Shown here: in pieces, positions 37,801 to 49,800 of the stretch
Position numbering within the stretch: the stretch's first letter is position 1
How the letters are laid out: every line of letters starts with the position of its first letter
Source of the DNA: Sinonovacula constricta
Taxonomy: Eukaryota > Mollusca > Bivalvia > Cardiida > Solecurtidae
Reading direction: 5' to 3'
DNA: 64,000 nt
NCBI GenBank assembly: GCA_007844125.1
Contig: CM017572.1
Span: forward strand, 38,999,397 to 39,063,396
The notes under the pieces: generated by a model
Databases searched by the model: none
What the model saw: the letters and a program-made list of their open reading frames with translations, nothing else
What the model was told of the DNA's origin: nothing
Program-made: the position numbers and the translations under genes

Positions 37801-40800
37801 CAATCAACATGACAAATGATTATCAAGTACATCTTACAGGTTTATACATATTTACGTTTGTTTTGTTAATCGTGTACTTAACGTCACAAAGCTAGCTGTT
37901 TCTTTAATAATGTAACCTTGCACAACTTGGAGCTATCTTAATCAAAGATACATATGTCAAGGAGTTTCCTTTTAGAATAAAGCCACATTTCAGCAGGTTT
38001 AAGAATATTGCTTTTTCCGTACAGGCACAAGTTCCCGAAATTGAGAGGGCTATCCAGACCCCGACAAACGACGAAACTTTAGGTAAAAGTTAAGCCATGT
38101 CGTTTTACTTTGATTGTGTCCATAAATCTGTTTATCGAAGGCCATATGAACAAGAACAGTTAAACCGAAACATCAACGAGAAAGCCAAAACTGTCGCAAA
38201 CGTTATGTGTCAATACACGCTTTCCAGATATCAATGACGTCTTTATATTTCTTTGGGCATTTTCTGATATCGGCCGGATAAATGGTTTAAGATATGAAGG
38301 AAGTTGCACTTCTCTTCTAGACGAGGACAGTAGTACCAGCTGAAACTTCAGGTGTTCGCAAAGAGAATGTATCAGTTGGGCTGTAGTGTGATTCAACTCT
38401 ATATAATATAAATGTCATAATTGCTATCAAAAATTGCTAAGGTGAATTTGTAAACAAAGATACGAATTAACAACGATGATCTTGATGCTTACGATAAAAC
38501 TGCGTTTTAATATGTTATGTACAGTAGTACACCAGCGTTTAAGATAACCTAAGTCAGGTTAAGGGGTTGTTTATCGTAGTGGCATTAATAACGTATTTCG
38601 CATGAAGTTGCGTTCGCGTAATAGCTAGAAAGAAAAGGATCATTTATGTTATTAATTTGGGGTTTACGGCACACCGACTCGTAACAGGTCATACGGCGCC
38701 GAATACAAAGTTAAACGTGAATAGAGCATAATAAGGTTAAAACTAAACTATGTAAGTAAAATATATAAAAATCTATAAGGTTAAAATAATGTGAACTATA
38801 ATTGAAAATAGGTTAATATACTTAACGGTCTAAAATGTATAACGGTTGCTAAATAAACAGTTTAAAAATGTATAACTTAATAAGAAAATTAATCTCGTTC
38901 AAAAAGCAAACAAGTTTGGAATCCGTCACTGTCCTAAACAGTTCGTACATGTTATTGACATTAAAATACTTCGACCGAATATGGTCTGTGTCGATACTCT
39001 GTAATAAAATGTGGTTGACTGTCAGTGGTTCCTGGCAAGTAACTCATACAGGCTGAACTTCTCTTTTTAAAAGATATGAATGAGTTAATCTAGTATATCC
39101 AGTGCGACAGCGGGTAAGAGCTACGTCTTCCTGTCGACATTGGCACCGACGTTAGGTTTAATTACGTGTAATTTGTTACAAACAATACTTCTCAACTTGT
39201 TTGCCACTTGGTGAAAATATATCGGGTAATAAGGGATTTAAAATCAGTGTGTGGGATGCAAAGATCTGTCTCAGTGAAGGCTGGGGCAGATTATGCACCC
39301 CTGTCTGCATCTTCGCATCTTCGTTTCCTCGGATGCCTACATGACGAGGAAGCCAACAGAAGGAGATTTCGTTAGTGTCATATAAACTTTTCAGTGACTT
39401 TATGCTCTGCAATACTGATAATGGGTCTGAAAATATAACATATTTCCTACCGGAATGTTCAGAAATGAAATCAAGGATAAGATTTTAGCCCGGATTTCAG
39501 CGGCGAAGATAGACGAGTTGTAAGGAAGTATTTGTTTAATGCAGTGGCTATTACTTACGGAGGCACAGCCAACGTAAGTGTCCGTCTTTGAACCATCAGA
39601 AGGTGCTCAGAATACTTGTCACGGAGTTCGAAAAATTCAGATCAGAGGACGGAGAAGCCATGGTGGATGTTCAATTGGTGGGTTTTCATAAATGCTATCG
39701 AGTTTTATACCTGATGCGTTTATGCTATCTTTAAGCATTAAACCAAGAGATCTGATGGCTTTAGGTGATCGATCATAAAGCTGTTCATGTTGAGGGTTGA
39801 AAACACAATAAAACGTTGGGTTATTGGGGATAGATACGAGTTTAATTATATACTGCAAAGAAAGTTTCTCGCGACGCAAATATAAAGATGGTTCGTTGGC
39901 TTCGACGTAAAGGTTCTGCACTGGTGAGATCCTGAACGCTCTTAGAGCTAGACGAAGTCCCTGGTTGTGAACGACGTACAGCATCTGGAGATAGGACTTC
40001 CTGGCAGAACCATAAACTATGCTTCCGTAATCTAATTTAGACCGAATTAGGGAACGGTACAGAAGTAACAATGTTTTCCTATAGGGTCCCCAGTCTGTAT
40101 AAGATAAATATTTAAGCAAGTTAAGAGCCTTGAGGCATTTCCTCTTGATGTAATTGATATGTTTTTACAATATTATTCCTATTTATGTTAAAAAGGGTAA
40201 CAGATAGAATACTACCCTGGGGGACACCTTGTTCCAGTTTATGAACAGATGACAGAGTGGACCCGATCTTGACCTGAAAATTTCTGTCAGAAAGGAAGCT
40301 GTCAATGAATATTTGTAAACGACCCCTGAGGCCAAGGTCACCTAAATCCTTTCAAATCCCATGTTTTCAAGTCGTGTCATAAGCCTTTTCAATATCAAAA
40401 ACACAGCTACAAGGTGTTCCTTCTTGATAAAGGCATTACGAATGAATGTTTCTAAACGAACAAGATGATCGACTGTGCTGCGTTGTTGTCTGAATCCACT
40501 TTGATATTCCGAAAGTTATTGAACTCAAGATGCCAGACAAGTCTATTATTGATCATTCGTTCTAAGGTTTTACAAATACAGTTCATCAGAGCGATAGGTC
40601 TTTAGCTCTGAGGATCTGTTGGGTTCTTACCTTGTTTATAAACTGGAATAATGAGGGCATTTTTCCAAGAATCGGGCAGTTTACCGGATATCCAAATTTT
40701 ATTAAAGATTGACAGAAGTAAGTTTAGAGATCGATTTGGAAGATGTTTTAAAAATTGGTACGGTATGTCGTCTGGACCAGCACCGGTGTCATGCGATTTA

Positions 40801-43800
40801 TTTAGAGCATCTTTAAGCTCTTTCGAGGAAAATGATTGATTGTAAGTTTCGTTATTATTATATTTAAATTTAACCTTTCCCTTTCAGCAGAGTGTTTAAA
40901 GGTTTAAAATTGAGGCGTGTAGTGATAAGGAGTTTTGGTCAAAATTTTCAGCCAAGGTGTTCGAAATGTTTTGTTTATCTGTTACCGTGGTGCGATTTGT
41001 TTTGAGGTGGTTAACAGTTGAATAAGATGGTTTACCGCTTATCTTTTTAATAACAAACCAAACGTTTTTGCATGGAAGTCTTGCTATTTATTTTTGAAAC
41101 ATACTTTTGCCAAGATGATCTATTGTCATATATAATAGTCCGGCGACTTTTAGCCCACTCTTTATTAAGGTTATTCAGATTTGTATCGGTAAGTCGAACA
41201 TCAAATTGCTTTTATGCCACCCTTCGTTTACTAATAGATTTTTACGCTCTTCATTAAACCAAGGTTTATTACGTTTTGATTTGGGCGAGTTCTTAGGTAT
41301 ATACCTTTCTGCTATATTGTGCAAAATGTTTGAAAAGGCGATAATTTTGTCATCTACATTTTCTATTGAAGTTGGGTCAAGGTCTGTAGAACAAAGTGCT
41401 GAGAACAGGTCCCAGTTAGCTCTGTCCATCTTCAAACGAGGATTACCGTCGCCTATTGGGGAAGTATAGTTTGTAAGGATTACAGGAAGGTGATCTCATC
41501 AACAAAGGTCATCGTGTACATCCCAAGTGTAATCTAAATATACAGAGGGTTGACAAAATGTTAGGTCTAACGATAAATAATGCCCAGTTGCGGGATGCAA
41601 ATATGTTGGCTTTTTATTATTGACAAGACATATATCATTATGAGAAATAAAGTTATCTATTGTCTTGCCCATATTATAAAAGTCAGAACATCTCCATAGC
41701 GGGTTATGACCATTAAAGTCTCCAACGATTATATATGGAGTAGGCAGCTGGTTATTAAGATTATCTAAATCATCTTTAGATACATTTGAATTCGGTGGAA
41801 AATAGACAGAGCAAATAGTTATAACTTTATGTAGGGTTACACGAATAGCAACAGCTTGTATGTTTGTGTCAAGTTCGACTTGAGAGTGTGGCAATTTGGA
41901 GTTGACAATTATTGTCGATCCTGCAGATGCTTACTCGCAAGCTGTATGTATATGATTATAATAAGTATAGCCCTTAAAATCAAATTTATCAGTGTCCTTA
42001 AGAAAGGTTTCCTGAAGACAAAGCACAACAGGATTTAGCGTAGATAATAGAATAAGTATTTCATTGTTATTGACCTTAAGACCTCGACAGTTCCATTGAA
42101 TGATTCTATTATTCATGGGATTATTCAACTTAATTTTTGCAGACTATATTTTATGGTGCTTTAACAGGTGACCTTGGTGGTTTTCCAGTGTCCGATCGAG
42201 GCTCCGTTAGACACTCGAATTTGTTTTGATGGGTGTTTATCACCCGAGTGTTTGGAGCAGTGGGAGGACTCTGTCCTCTCCTCTGCCCCGAAGAACCAGG
42301 AGTCTCCTTAAAGGAGACCTTGTCCTTTGCTGCAGACTTGTTCTGTGATTTTGCGTTATTCCTCACAGAATGACTCGAAGAGGAAGTGTTTTTGACCCAG
42401 GAAGAAGTTTGAGTCTGAGAAGATTCCGATACATTGTATTTTGAAAGAATTATGATTTTGTCATAAGTTTGGTCACCAGTCGGGACCTTATACTGGGTGA
42501 AATTGTCCTTGTGCTCTGGAGTGCTTTTTTTGGTTGCTGAGGCATATGTTGCGCCTCTAGCAGGAGTTGCCTTGTCTTTTGCCAACCTCCTTGCTTCTGG
42601 AAAGGATCTGGTACTTTATTTTTAGTACTTCCTTTTCGAGTTTCCAGGCAGGACAATCCCTGGATTTGGTCACATGTGGTCCAGCAAAATTAATACATTT
42701 AAGTCGTCTAGGACATACGTCTTCCCTGTGCTGGGCGGACACTTCGCCCTAACGAGGGCAATGGTCGTCGCCCTTGCACAAATGCAAATGGGCTGTAATG
42801 GACTGTGGGAATATTTTGATTTGGTTTACTAACCATTTGACAGGTGTGACAAGAGTTACAGTACTGAGACACGTCAAACCTGGCCAGAAGAATAGGTTAA
42901 GTATCTTATTGTGAGTCTTTGTGATACCTAAATGGCCAGACATAGGTGATTTATGAGCCAGAATTAAACTTACTTGTCTATACTGACGGGGAACTACAAT
43001 CTGATGGTTAATCGCCTAATCATCTTCAACTGCAACATCTGGTGGTCTCCATTTTCTCATCAAAACACCATTCCGTACATAATAACCGACCTGCGCACAT
43101 GAAATCTCATTATGAGGTAAAACCTTTTCGAACAAGCAAGAAATATTAGGATCATTGTGTTGGTTCTGAAAAAGTCGTGACCTTGACCTTGTATCATCAA
43201 GTTTGTTATTGGATCAATGACTATCAGTTGAAAATGTTGACATATCAGAATGTAACGAACTCATATGTTTAAGGAACGGGTCATTAGCCTCGTTGTAAAT
43301 TTGACATATAAAAGTGTCAGCCAAGTCAACATTAGATGTGGCATTTTTGTCAACGGCGTTTTTAGCCAAACTCTGGATAGCTTTGCTAGCCATAGAACGG
43401 GTAACTGCACAAGAAGGATAAAGATCAGGAATTTCCTGTTCAGCAGGATCAGAACATTTGTCCATGATAGGTGTGTCAGTTACGAGTGGGTTTACCACGA
43501 CCTTATCTTCAGCTAAGTCGTTGCTTAGCAACAAACGGACACCCTCAAAAGGTAATGAAGATCTAAGACCGACAGACACTAAACCACTAACTAAAGGGAA
43601 AGACAAAGCAATGTCATAGAGAAGAACCACACTCTTTACCCCGAATAGCAACACTAACTCCAGAGAAGGTCTTCTCGGAAAACGGCAGAGTATCAAGAGA
43701 TTGGGGCGCCCCTATGTCTCTTAATATCTTAATAGGGGAAGGCGGGCAAGAATCACCTGGAAGTGATACAAAACCATTTGACATAAATGGCTCATAAGTA

Positions 43801-46800
43801 TCAATAACAGAGTCATAATTGGGTTTTGACACCTCAACGGTATTAATAGGCTCTTTTGCCTTTGGCAAGAAACCAGGTTTGTTAGCTTGATCAAAAGTGT
43901 CAACTTCGACACAAGTCTGTGGCCTTGACTTGAAAGTGGTGAGGTCTGTTGGTTTGTACCCACCACTAGATTGCTTCTTCTTTAATTTTAAGCAGTCATA
44001 AATGAAGTGACCAGTTTCTTACAATAATTACAAGTAACATTGGATAAGGTATTTCGTTCACCAGACGGTTTGTTTCTGTGTGAACTGAACTGACTTGAAA
44101 AGGCAGCAGAATTTCTTTTGTGATTTAACTTAGCATTTGCATGTGGACTCGAATTGGTATTTCTTGTAGTGCTTAGTGTAATTGATAAAGTTAAACGTTA
44201 TTGTACTACTTTGTTGCTGGCTTGTACTATCTGTTACAACATTACGTCGTTTAGTAAACATGTCATTTTATAAATAAATGTTAAATAGCAACACCGGTCG
44301 TAACAATTATTTAAATGAAATTACAAGCATAACTTTTATTGGTTGAAAAACTCATTACTTCAATTGAAAAAGACGTTGTATTAATAATAGATGCACATAT
44401 TTTCGGTGGTGGAAATTGCAAAGCAGTATTATTACTAGCAATACGTTCATAACTCCTGGCAATATTACCATTTTAAAGTACAGTACTTTAACACACAATA
44501 CATTGTCATAACAGCACTTGTTAATGTATTTGAAGAAGCCAACACGAATATTCTCTAATTAGAAGAGGTTTAACGCCGTAGAAGACAAGTGACAGCTTGG
44601 GACTGCTAACATCATTGTGACCGCTCATACCACATGGTCGATAGCAAAAGTGTCTTTGTTATAAAGTTAATTCTTGCCAGTTTAGGAATTTAAGTTAGCA
44701 CACGGTAAAAGTTTTATTTGGGCTTTTATACAAAATAATATTGGTAGAAATATTTTACAAGCCTCCAAAATGAATCGTTGAACAGTCAACATGGCTTTTT
44801 AATATATGAAGTGTAAAACTGAACAATTCATTCACTAATAAGGAAATATGACAAAGATCTATGAGCAATTTCAAATACACCAAAATTTGAAAAAGGACAA
44901 AAGTATTGCAAGCCAAATAACCCAACAGTTGCCGCCTTCAAAAGGGCTTCTGCAAGATAAGACCATACCTGCTGTAGCACTCTCTGAGAGTCTAGATTAC
45001 CAAGCAATAATTATACTGGTCACTTATATACCTAAATAAATAGGTAGACCTATACGTAACTTCCACAATGTTAAAGAAATAATAAACAAAAATTATTGCA
45101 TTGTAAATTTAAGTTTACTACCAATGGCTGTCAGTAATTATGCTGCAAGGTATGTTGTTTCGCAATAGGTAGTGTAGTTTTTATTCAGTTGTTGTTGGAA
45201 AGGAGAGCTATTCATTTTCATTTGTTGTTGAAGGAAAACAGGAATCAGTCACTACACTTTTATTTGGAAACACTGACTTTTAGGCTGTCATGTTGAGTAG
45301 AAAAAATTGTTTATAATATATTTGCTTATGTATTTACAATCCAATTCAAAATTAAGCATAATCTGTTTTATTAAATGATGACTTGTTGGGAAATAATTGT
45401 GCAATATGGCTTTTTAATTAATTTAAGAAACAAACCCATTTAACTCTGGGGATATCGCCAGTGTAAACAGCCTTGTAGATTCATCTGAACCACCCCTTCC
45501 ATGGCCCTGTGGACTGCCTGCACCTCGTTCCATCAATCAAGATAATAAATGGTTTTCTTTCCTGAAAGTCTGACAAATATGTATTATTTAAATAATATAC
45601 AATAAGAGTTTACTCTATTTTCTAAGGAGTATTTAAATCAGTTTGCTTGGCGGTATTTACAAATACAAATTATTGACCACCTGTGTACATTTTTAAATAT
45701 TAATAAACGTACAAAATGGATATGGCACTGTTCAACAACTTCATATATTGGTCGTGATGGCGGTCATGTTATTCAAGCAGCCTGCACGCAAAAGAAATTG
45801 GCGGATAATTAAAATAGGTCAAAGCGGATAAGAACGAAAGATATAACTAAAAACAGCTGTAATTAATAAAACATTATCTGTCGTCTGATAACAGGTCGTA
45901 GCCTATGGGCCAATGCGACTTTTATAGCTCACGAAAGATCAGACAATTGCCGGTTCACACGTTTTCGGGACTAGTAATGGCCAAAGTCATTGTAAACCAA
46001 GACCAAAGGCACTTGCCTGTCTTGTTATGGCATTGCAAGAAACTCCGAATCCGGGCCACTTGCACTCTTAAGAAGTAAATCCGGAATCTTACAAGAAGTT
46101 TATTTTTAGTTGGTATCGTACTTCCAACTGTAGAAAGAAATCTCTATATGACCCTTTTATGACACCATAGATCTTATTTTCTACATACAGTACACTGTAA
46201 CTCACAAACCAAGGTACATTTAATACATATGCTCATATTGAAAATATACGTACTGAATTATAGTATACATTTGTCCTTCCAGTGTATTCATTCTCCATTC
46301 CACAGTTATAACCCTATTATATATAGACATTTTCCTATTGTTTCATAAAAAAGATATTTTTCTGTTCACCGAACGTGATAATGCAATCGGTAGTGTCGAC
46401 TACAAGTACGCGAGGCCCTGGGTTCGAACCCGGGAAGCGACATACTAAAGCCGTTAAAGATAGTAGTGGTATAGTTAACGTCTAATTAGAGCTCAGTTAA
46501 AGAGGTTTAACGCCGTAGAAGACAAGTGACAGTTTGGGACTGCTAACATCATTGTGACCGCTTATACCACGTGGTCGATAGCAAAAGTGTCTTTGTTATA
46601 AAGTTAATTCTTGTCAATTTAGGAATTTTAGTTAGCACACGGTAAAAGTTTTATTTGGGCTTTTATACAAAATAATATTGGTAGAAATATTTTACAAGCC
46701 TCCAAAATGAATCGTTGAACAGTCAACACGGCTTATTAATATATGAAGTGTAAAAATGAACAATTCATTCACTAATAAGGAAATATGACAAAGATCTATG

Positions 46801-49800
46801 AGCAATTTCAAAAACACCAAAATTTGAAAAAGGACAAAAGTATTGCAAGCCAAATGACCCAACAGTTGCCGCCTTCAAAAGGGCTTCTGCAAAATAAGAC
46901 CATACCTGCTGTAGCACTCTCTGAGAGTCTAGATTACCAAGCAATTATTATACTGGTCACTTATATACCTAAATAAATAGGTAGACCTATACGTAACTTC
47001 CACAGTGTTAAAGAAATAATTAAAAAAAAAAATTGTATTGTAAATTTAAGTTTACTACCAATGGCTGTCAGTAATTATGCGGCAAGGTATGTTGTTTCGC
47101 AATAGGTAGTGTAGTTTTTATTCAGTTGTTGTTGGAAAGGAGAGCTATTCATTTTCGTTTGTTGTTAAAGGAAAACAGGAATCAGTCACTACACTTTTAT
47201 TTGGAAACACTGACTTTTAGGCTGTCATGTTGAGTAGAAAAAATTATCTATAATATATTTGCTTATGTATTTACAATCCAATTCAAAATTAAGCATAATC
47301 TGTTTTATTAAATGATGACTTGTTGGGAAATAATTGTGTAATATCGCTTTTTAATTAATTTAAGAAACAAACCCATTTAACTCTGGGGATATCACCAGTG
47401 TAAACAGCCTTGTAGATTCATCTGAACCACCCCTTCCATGGCCCTGTGGACTGCCTGCACCTCGTTCCATCAATCAAGGTAATAAATGGTTTTCTTTCCT
47501 GAAAGTCTGACAAATATGTATTAATTAAGGGGTCGCTTAAGCGGCACATTTCATAAAATTTTAATTTTCAAAGTTCATTATTTTTTCATATAAATATTCA
47601 TGCCATACATCAAAACCAATGTTATAACATATTATATCATAATTTATTAAGATTACTTCACAAAAAAGTGAAATTTGATGAATATTGATAAAACTACCAT
47701 TTTTTGTTATGAGCAGTTTAGCCCAAAAAATATGTTTATAGACACAATTTTATTGTAACATAAGTTTGTTCAAACAATTTTCAACGTAGAAGCTCACTTA
47801 ATTTTCATAGTGAGTGTTTAGAACATGCATAAAAACACACTTTAAAAATCAAGTGAAAACACATGTACTTTCTGTTTCAAAGAGGGACTACTTTTTTGAC
47901 ATTGAAAACTATGGTGATAGATTTATCAAACACGGTTAAGGTAATCAAAATTTTAAGCTCCATACTACCTCCATTAGGGTGTATTTAATAATTCTGCTAA
48001 ATGTTGTTTTATATAAGCTTTGCTGTGAAGATGAACTTTTGCCCCCACAAAATGACTGAAAAAAAAATTTCTAAGAAAAGAAAACGTATTTCTAGGTAAT
48101 TTTTCACGTTTATATTTTGCCATTCTGTTCTTATAGAATGTATACATAATTTTGGAAAGTTTTGGAAGAGTCGGACAAAAGACTTCATAGTTATGAGCAT
48201 TCAAAATTTGGGGCATTTTATCATTTCACCGCTTTCACGACCCGTTAAGTAATATACAATAAGATTTACTCTATTTTTTCTAAGGAGTATGTAAATCAGT
48301 GTGCTTGGCGGTATTTACAAATACAAATTATTGACCACCTGTGTACATTTTTAAATATTAATAAACGTACAAAATGAATATGACACTGTTCATCAACTTC
48401 ATATATTAGTCGTGATGGCGGTCGTGTTATTCAAGCAGGGTACATGCAAAAGAAATTGGCGGATAATTAAAATAGGTAAAAGCGGATAAGAACGAAAGAA
48501 ATAACTAAAAACAGTTGTAATTAATAAAACATTATCTGTCGTCTGATAACAGGTCGTAGCCTATGGGCCAATGCGACTTTTATAGCTCACGAAAGATCAG
48601 ACAATTGCCGGTTCACCCGTTTCCGGGACTAGTAATGGCCAAAGTCATTGTAAACCAAGACCAAAGGCACTTGCCTGTCTTGTTATGGCATTGCAAGAAA
48701 CTCCGAATCCGGGCCACTTGCACTCTTAAGAAGAGAATCCGGAATCTTACAAGAAGTTTATTTTTAGTTGGTATCGTACTTCCAACTGTAGAAAGAAATC
48801 TCTATATGACCCTTTTATGACACCATAGATCTTATTTTCTACATACAGTACACTGTAACTCACAAACCAAGGTACATTTAATACATATGCTCATATTGAA
48901 AATATACGTCCTGAATTATAGTATACATTTGTCCTTCCAGTGTATTCATTCTTTATTCCACAGTTATAACCCTATTATATATAGACATTTTCCTATTGTT
49001 TCATAAAAAAGATATTTTTCTGTTCACCGAACGTGATAATGCAATCGGTAGTGTCGGCTACAAGTACGCGAGGCCCTGGGTTCGAACCCGGGAAGCGACA
49101 TACTAAAGCCGTTAAAGATAGTAGTGGTATAGTTAACGTCTAATTAGAGCTCAGTTAAAGAGGTTTAACGCCGTAGAAGACAAGTGACAGTTTGGGACTG
49201 CTAACATCATTGTGACCGCTTATACCACGTGGTCGATAGCAAAAGTGTCTTTGTTATAAAGTTAATTCTTGTCAGTTTAGGAATTTTAGTTAGCACACGG
49301 TAAAAGTTTTATTTGGGCTTTTATACAAAATAATATTGGTAGAAATATTTTACAAGCCTCCAAAATGAATCGTTGAACAGTCAACACGGCTTATTAATAT
49401 ATGAAGTGTAAAAATGAACAATTCATTCACTAATAAGGAAATATGACAAAGATCTATGAGCAATTTCAAATACACCAAAATTTGAAAAAGGACAAAAGTA
49501 TTGCAAGCCAAATGACCCAACAGTTGCCGCTTTCAAAAGGGCTTCTGCAAAATAAGACCATACCTGCTGTAGCACTCTCTGAGAGTCTAGATTACCAAGC
49601 AATTATTATACTGGTCACTTATATACCTAAATAAATAGGTAGACCTATACGTAACTTCCACAATGTTAAAGAAATAATTAAAAAAATCATTGCATTGTAA
49701 ATTTAAGTTTACTACCAATGGCTGTCAGTAATTATGCGGCAAGGTATGTTGTTTCGCAATAGGTAGTGTAGTTTTTATTCAGTTGTTGTTGGAAAGGAGA

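Larger units (their letters stand above)
38645..42800 (-). mobile_element. defective LINE, I superfamily (APE-RT-RNase H)
   Basis: Minus-strand order: ORF1 piece with zinc-knuckle cysteines, apurinic-type endonuclease, reverse transcriptase, RNase H, 3' tail. RNase H after RT places it near the I/Nimb/Ingi group rather than CR1 or RTE. Frames are broken by many stops and shifts, and the RT catalytic core is deleted near 40165. The 3' end (near 38645, minus-strand '...gtatgacctgttacgagtcg' with an A-rich end) is repeated in a short copy at 9441-9700. The upstream end abuts the gypsy fragment. No convincing target-site duplication was seen. Confidence 0.88.
46495..49153 (+). repeat. tandem unit 2, with insertion (~2.66 kb)
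   Basis: Second copy. It is 721 bp longer than unit 1, almost entirely because of the TTAA-flanked insertion at 47529-48244. The 63-codon frame is at 46785-46976. Confidence 0.95.

Noticed and set aside
41206..42752. Plus-strand frames of 60-87 codons across the LINE
   Set aside because: They are complements of minus-strand LINE coding sequence. No motif on the plus strand.
46364..46442. A functional tRNA gene in each tandem unit
   Set aside because: The B box and 3' end look good, but the 5' acceptor strand and D-arm do not pair and the A box is degenerate. Kept as tRNA-like.
47974..48216. 80-codon minus-strand frame as a transposase in the TTAA element
   Set aside because: Too short, with no DDD motif. 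The element is too small to be autonomous.
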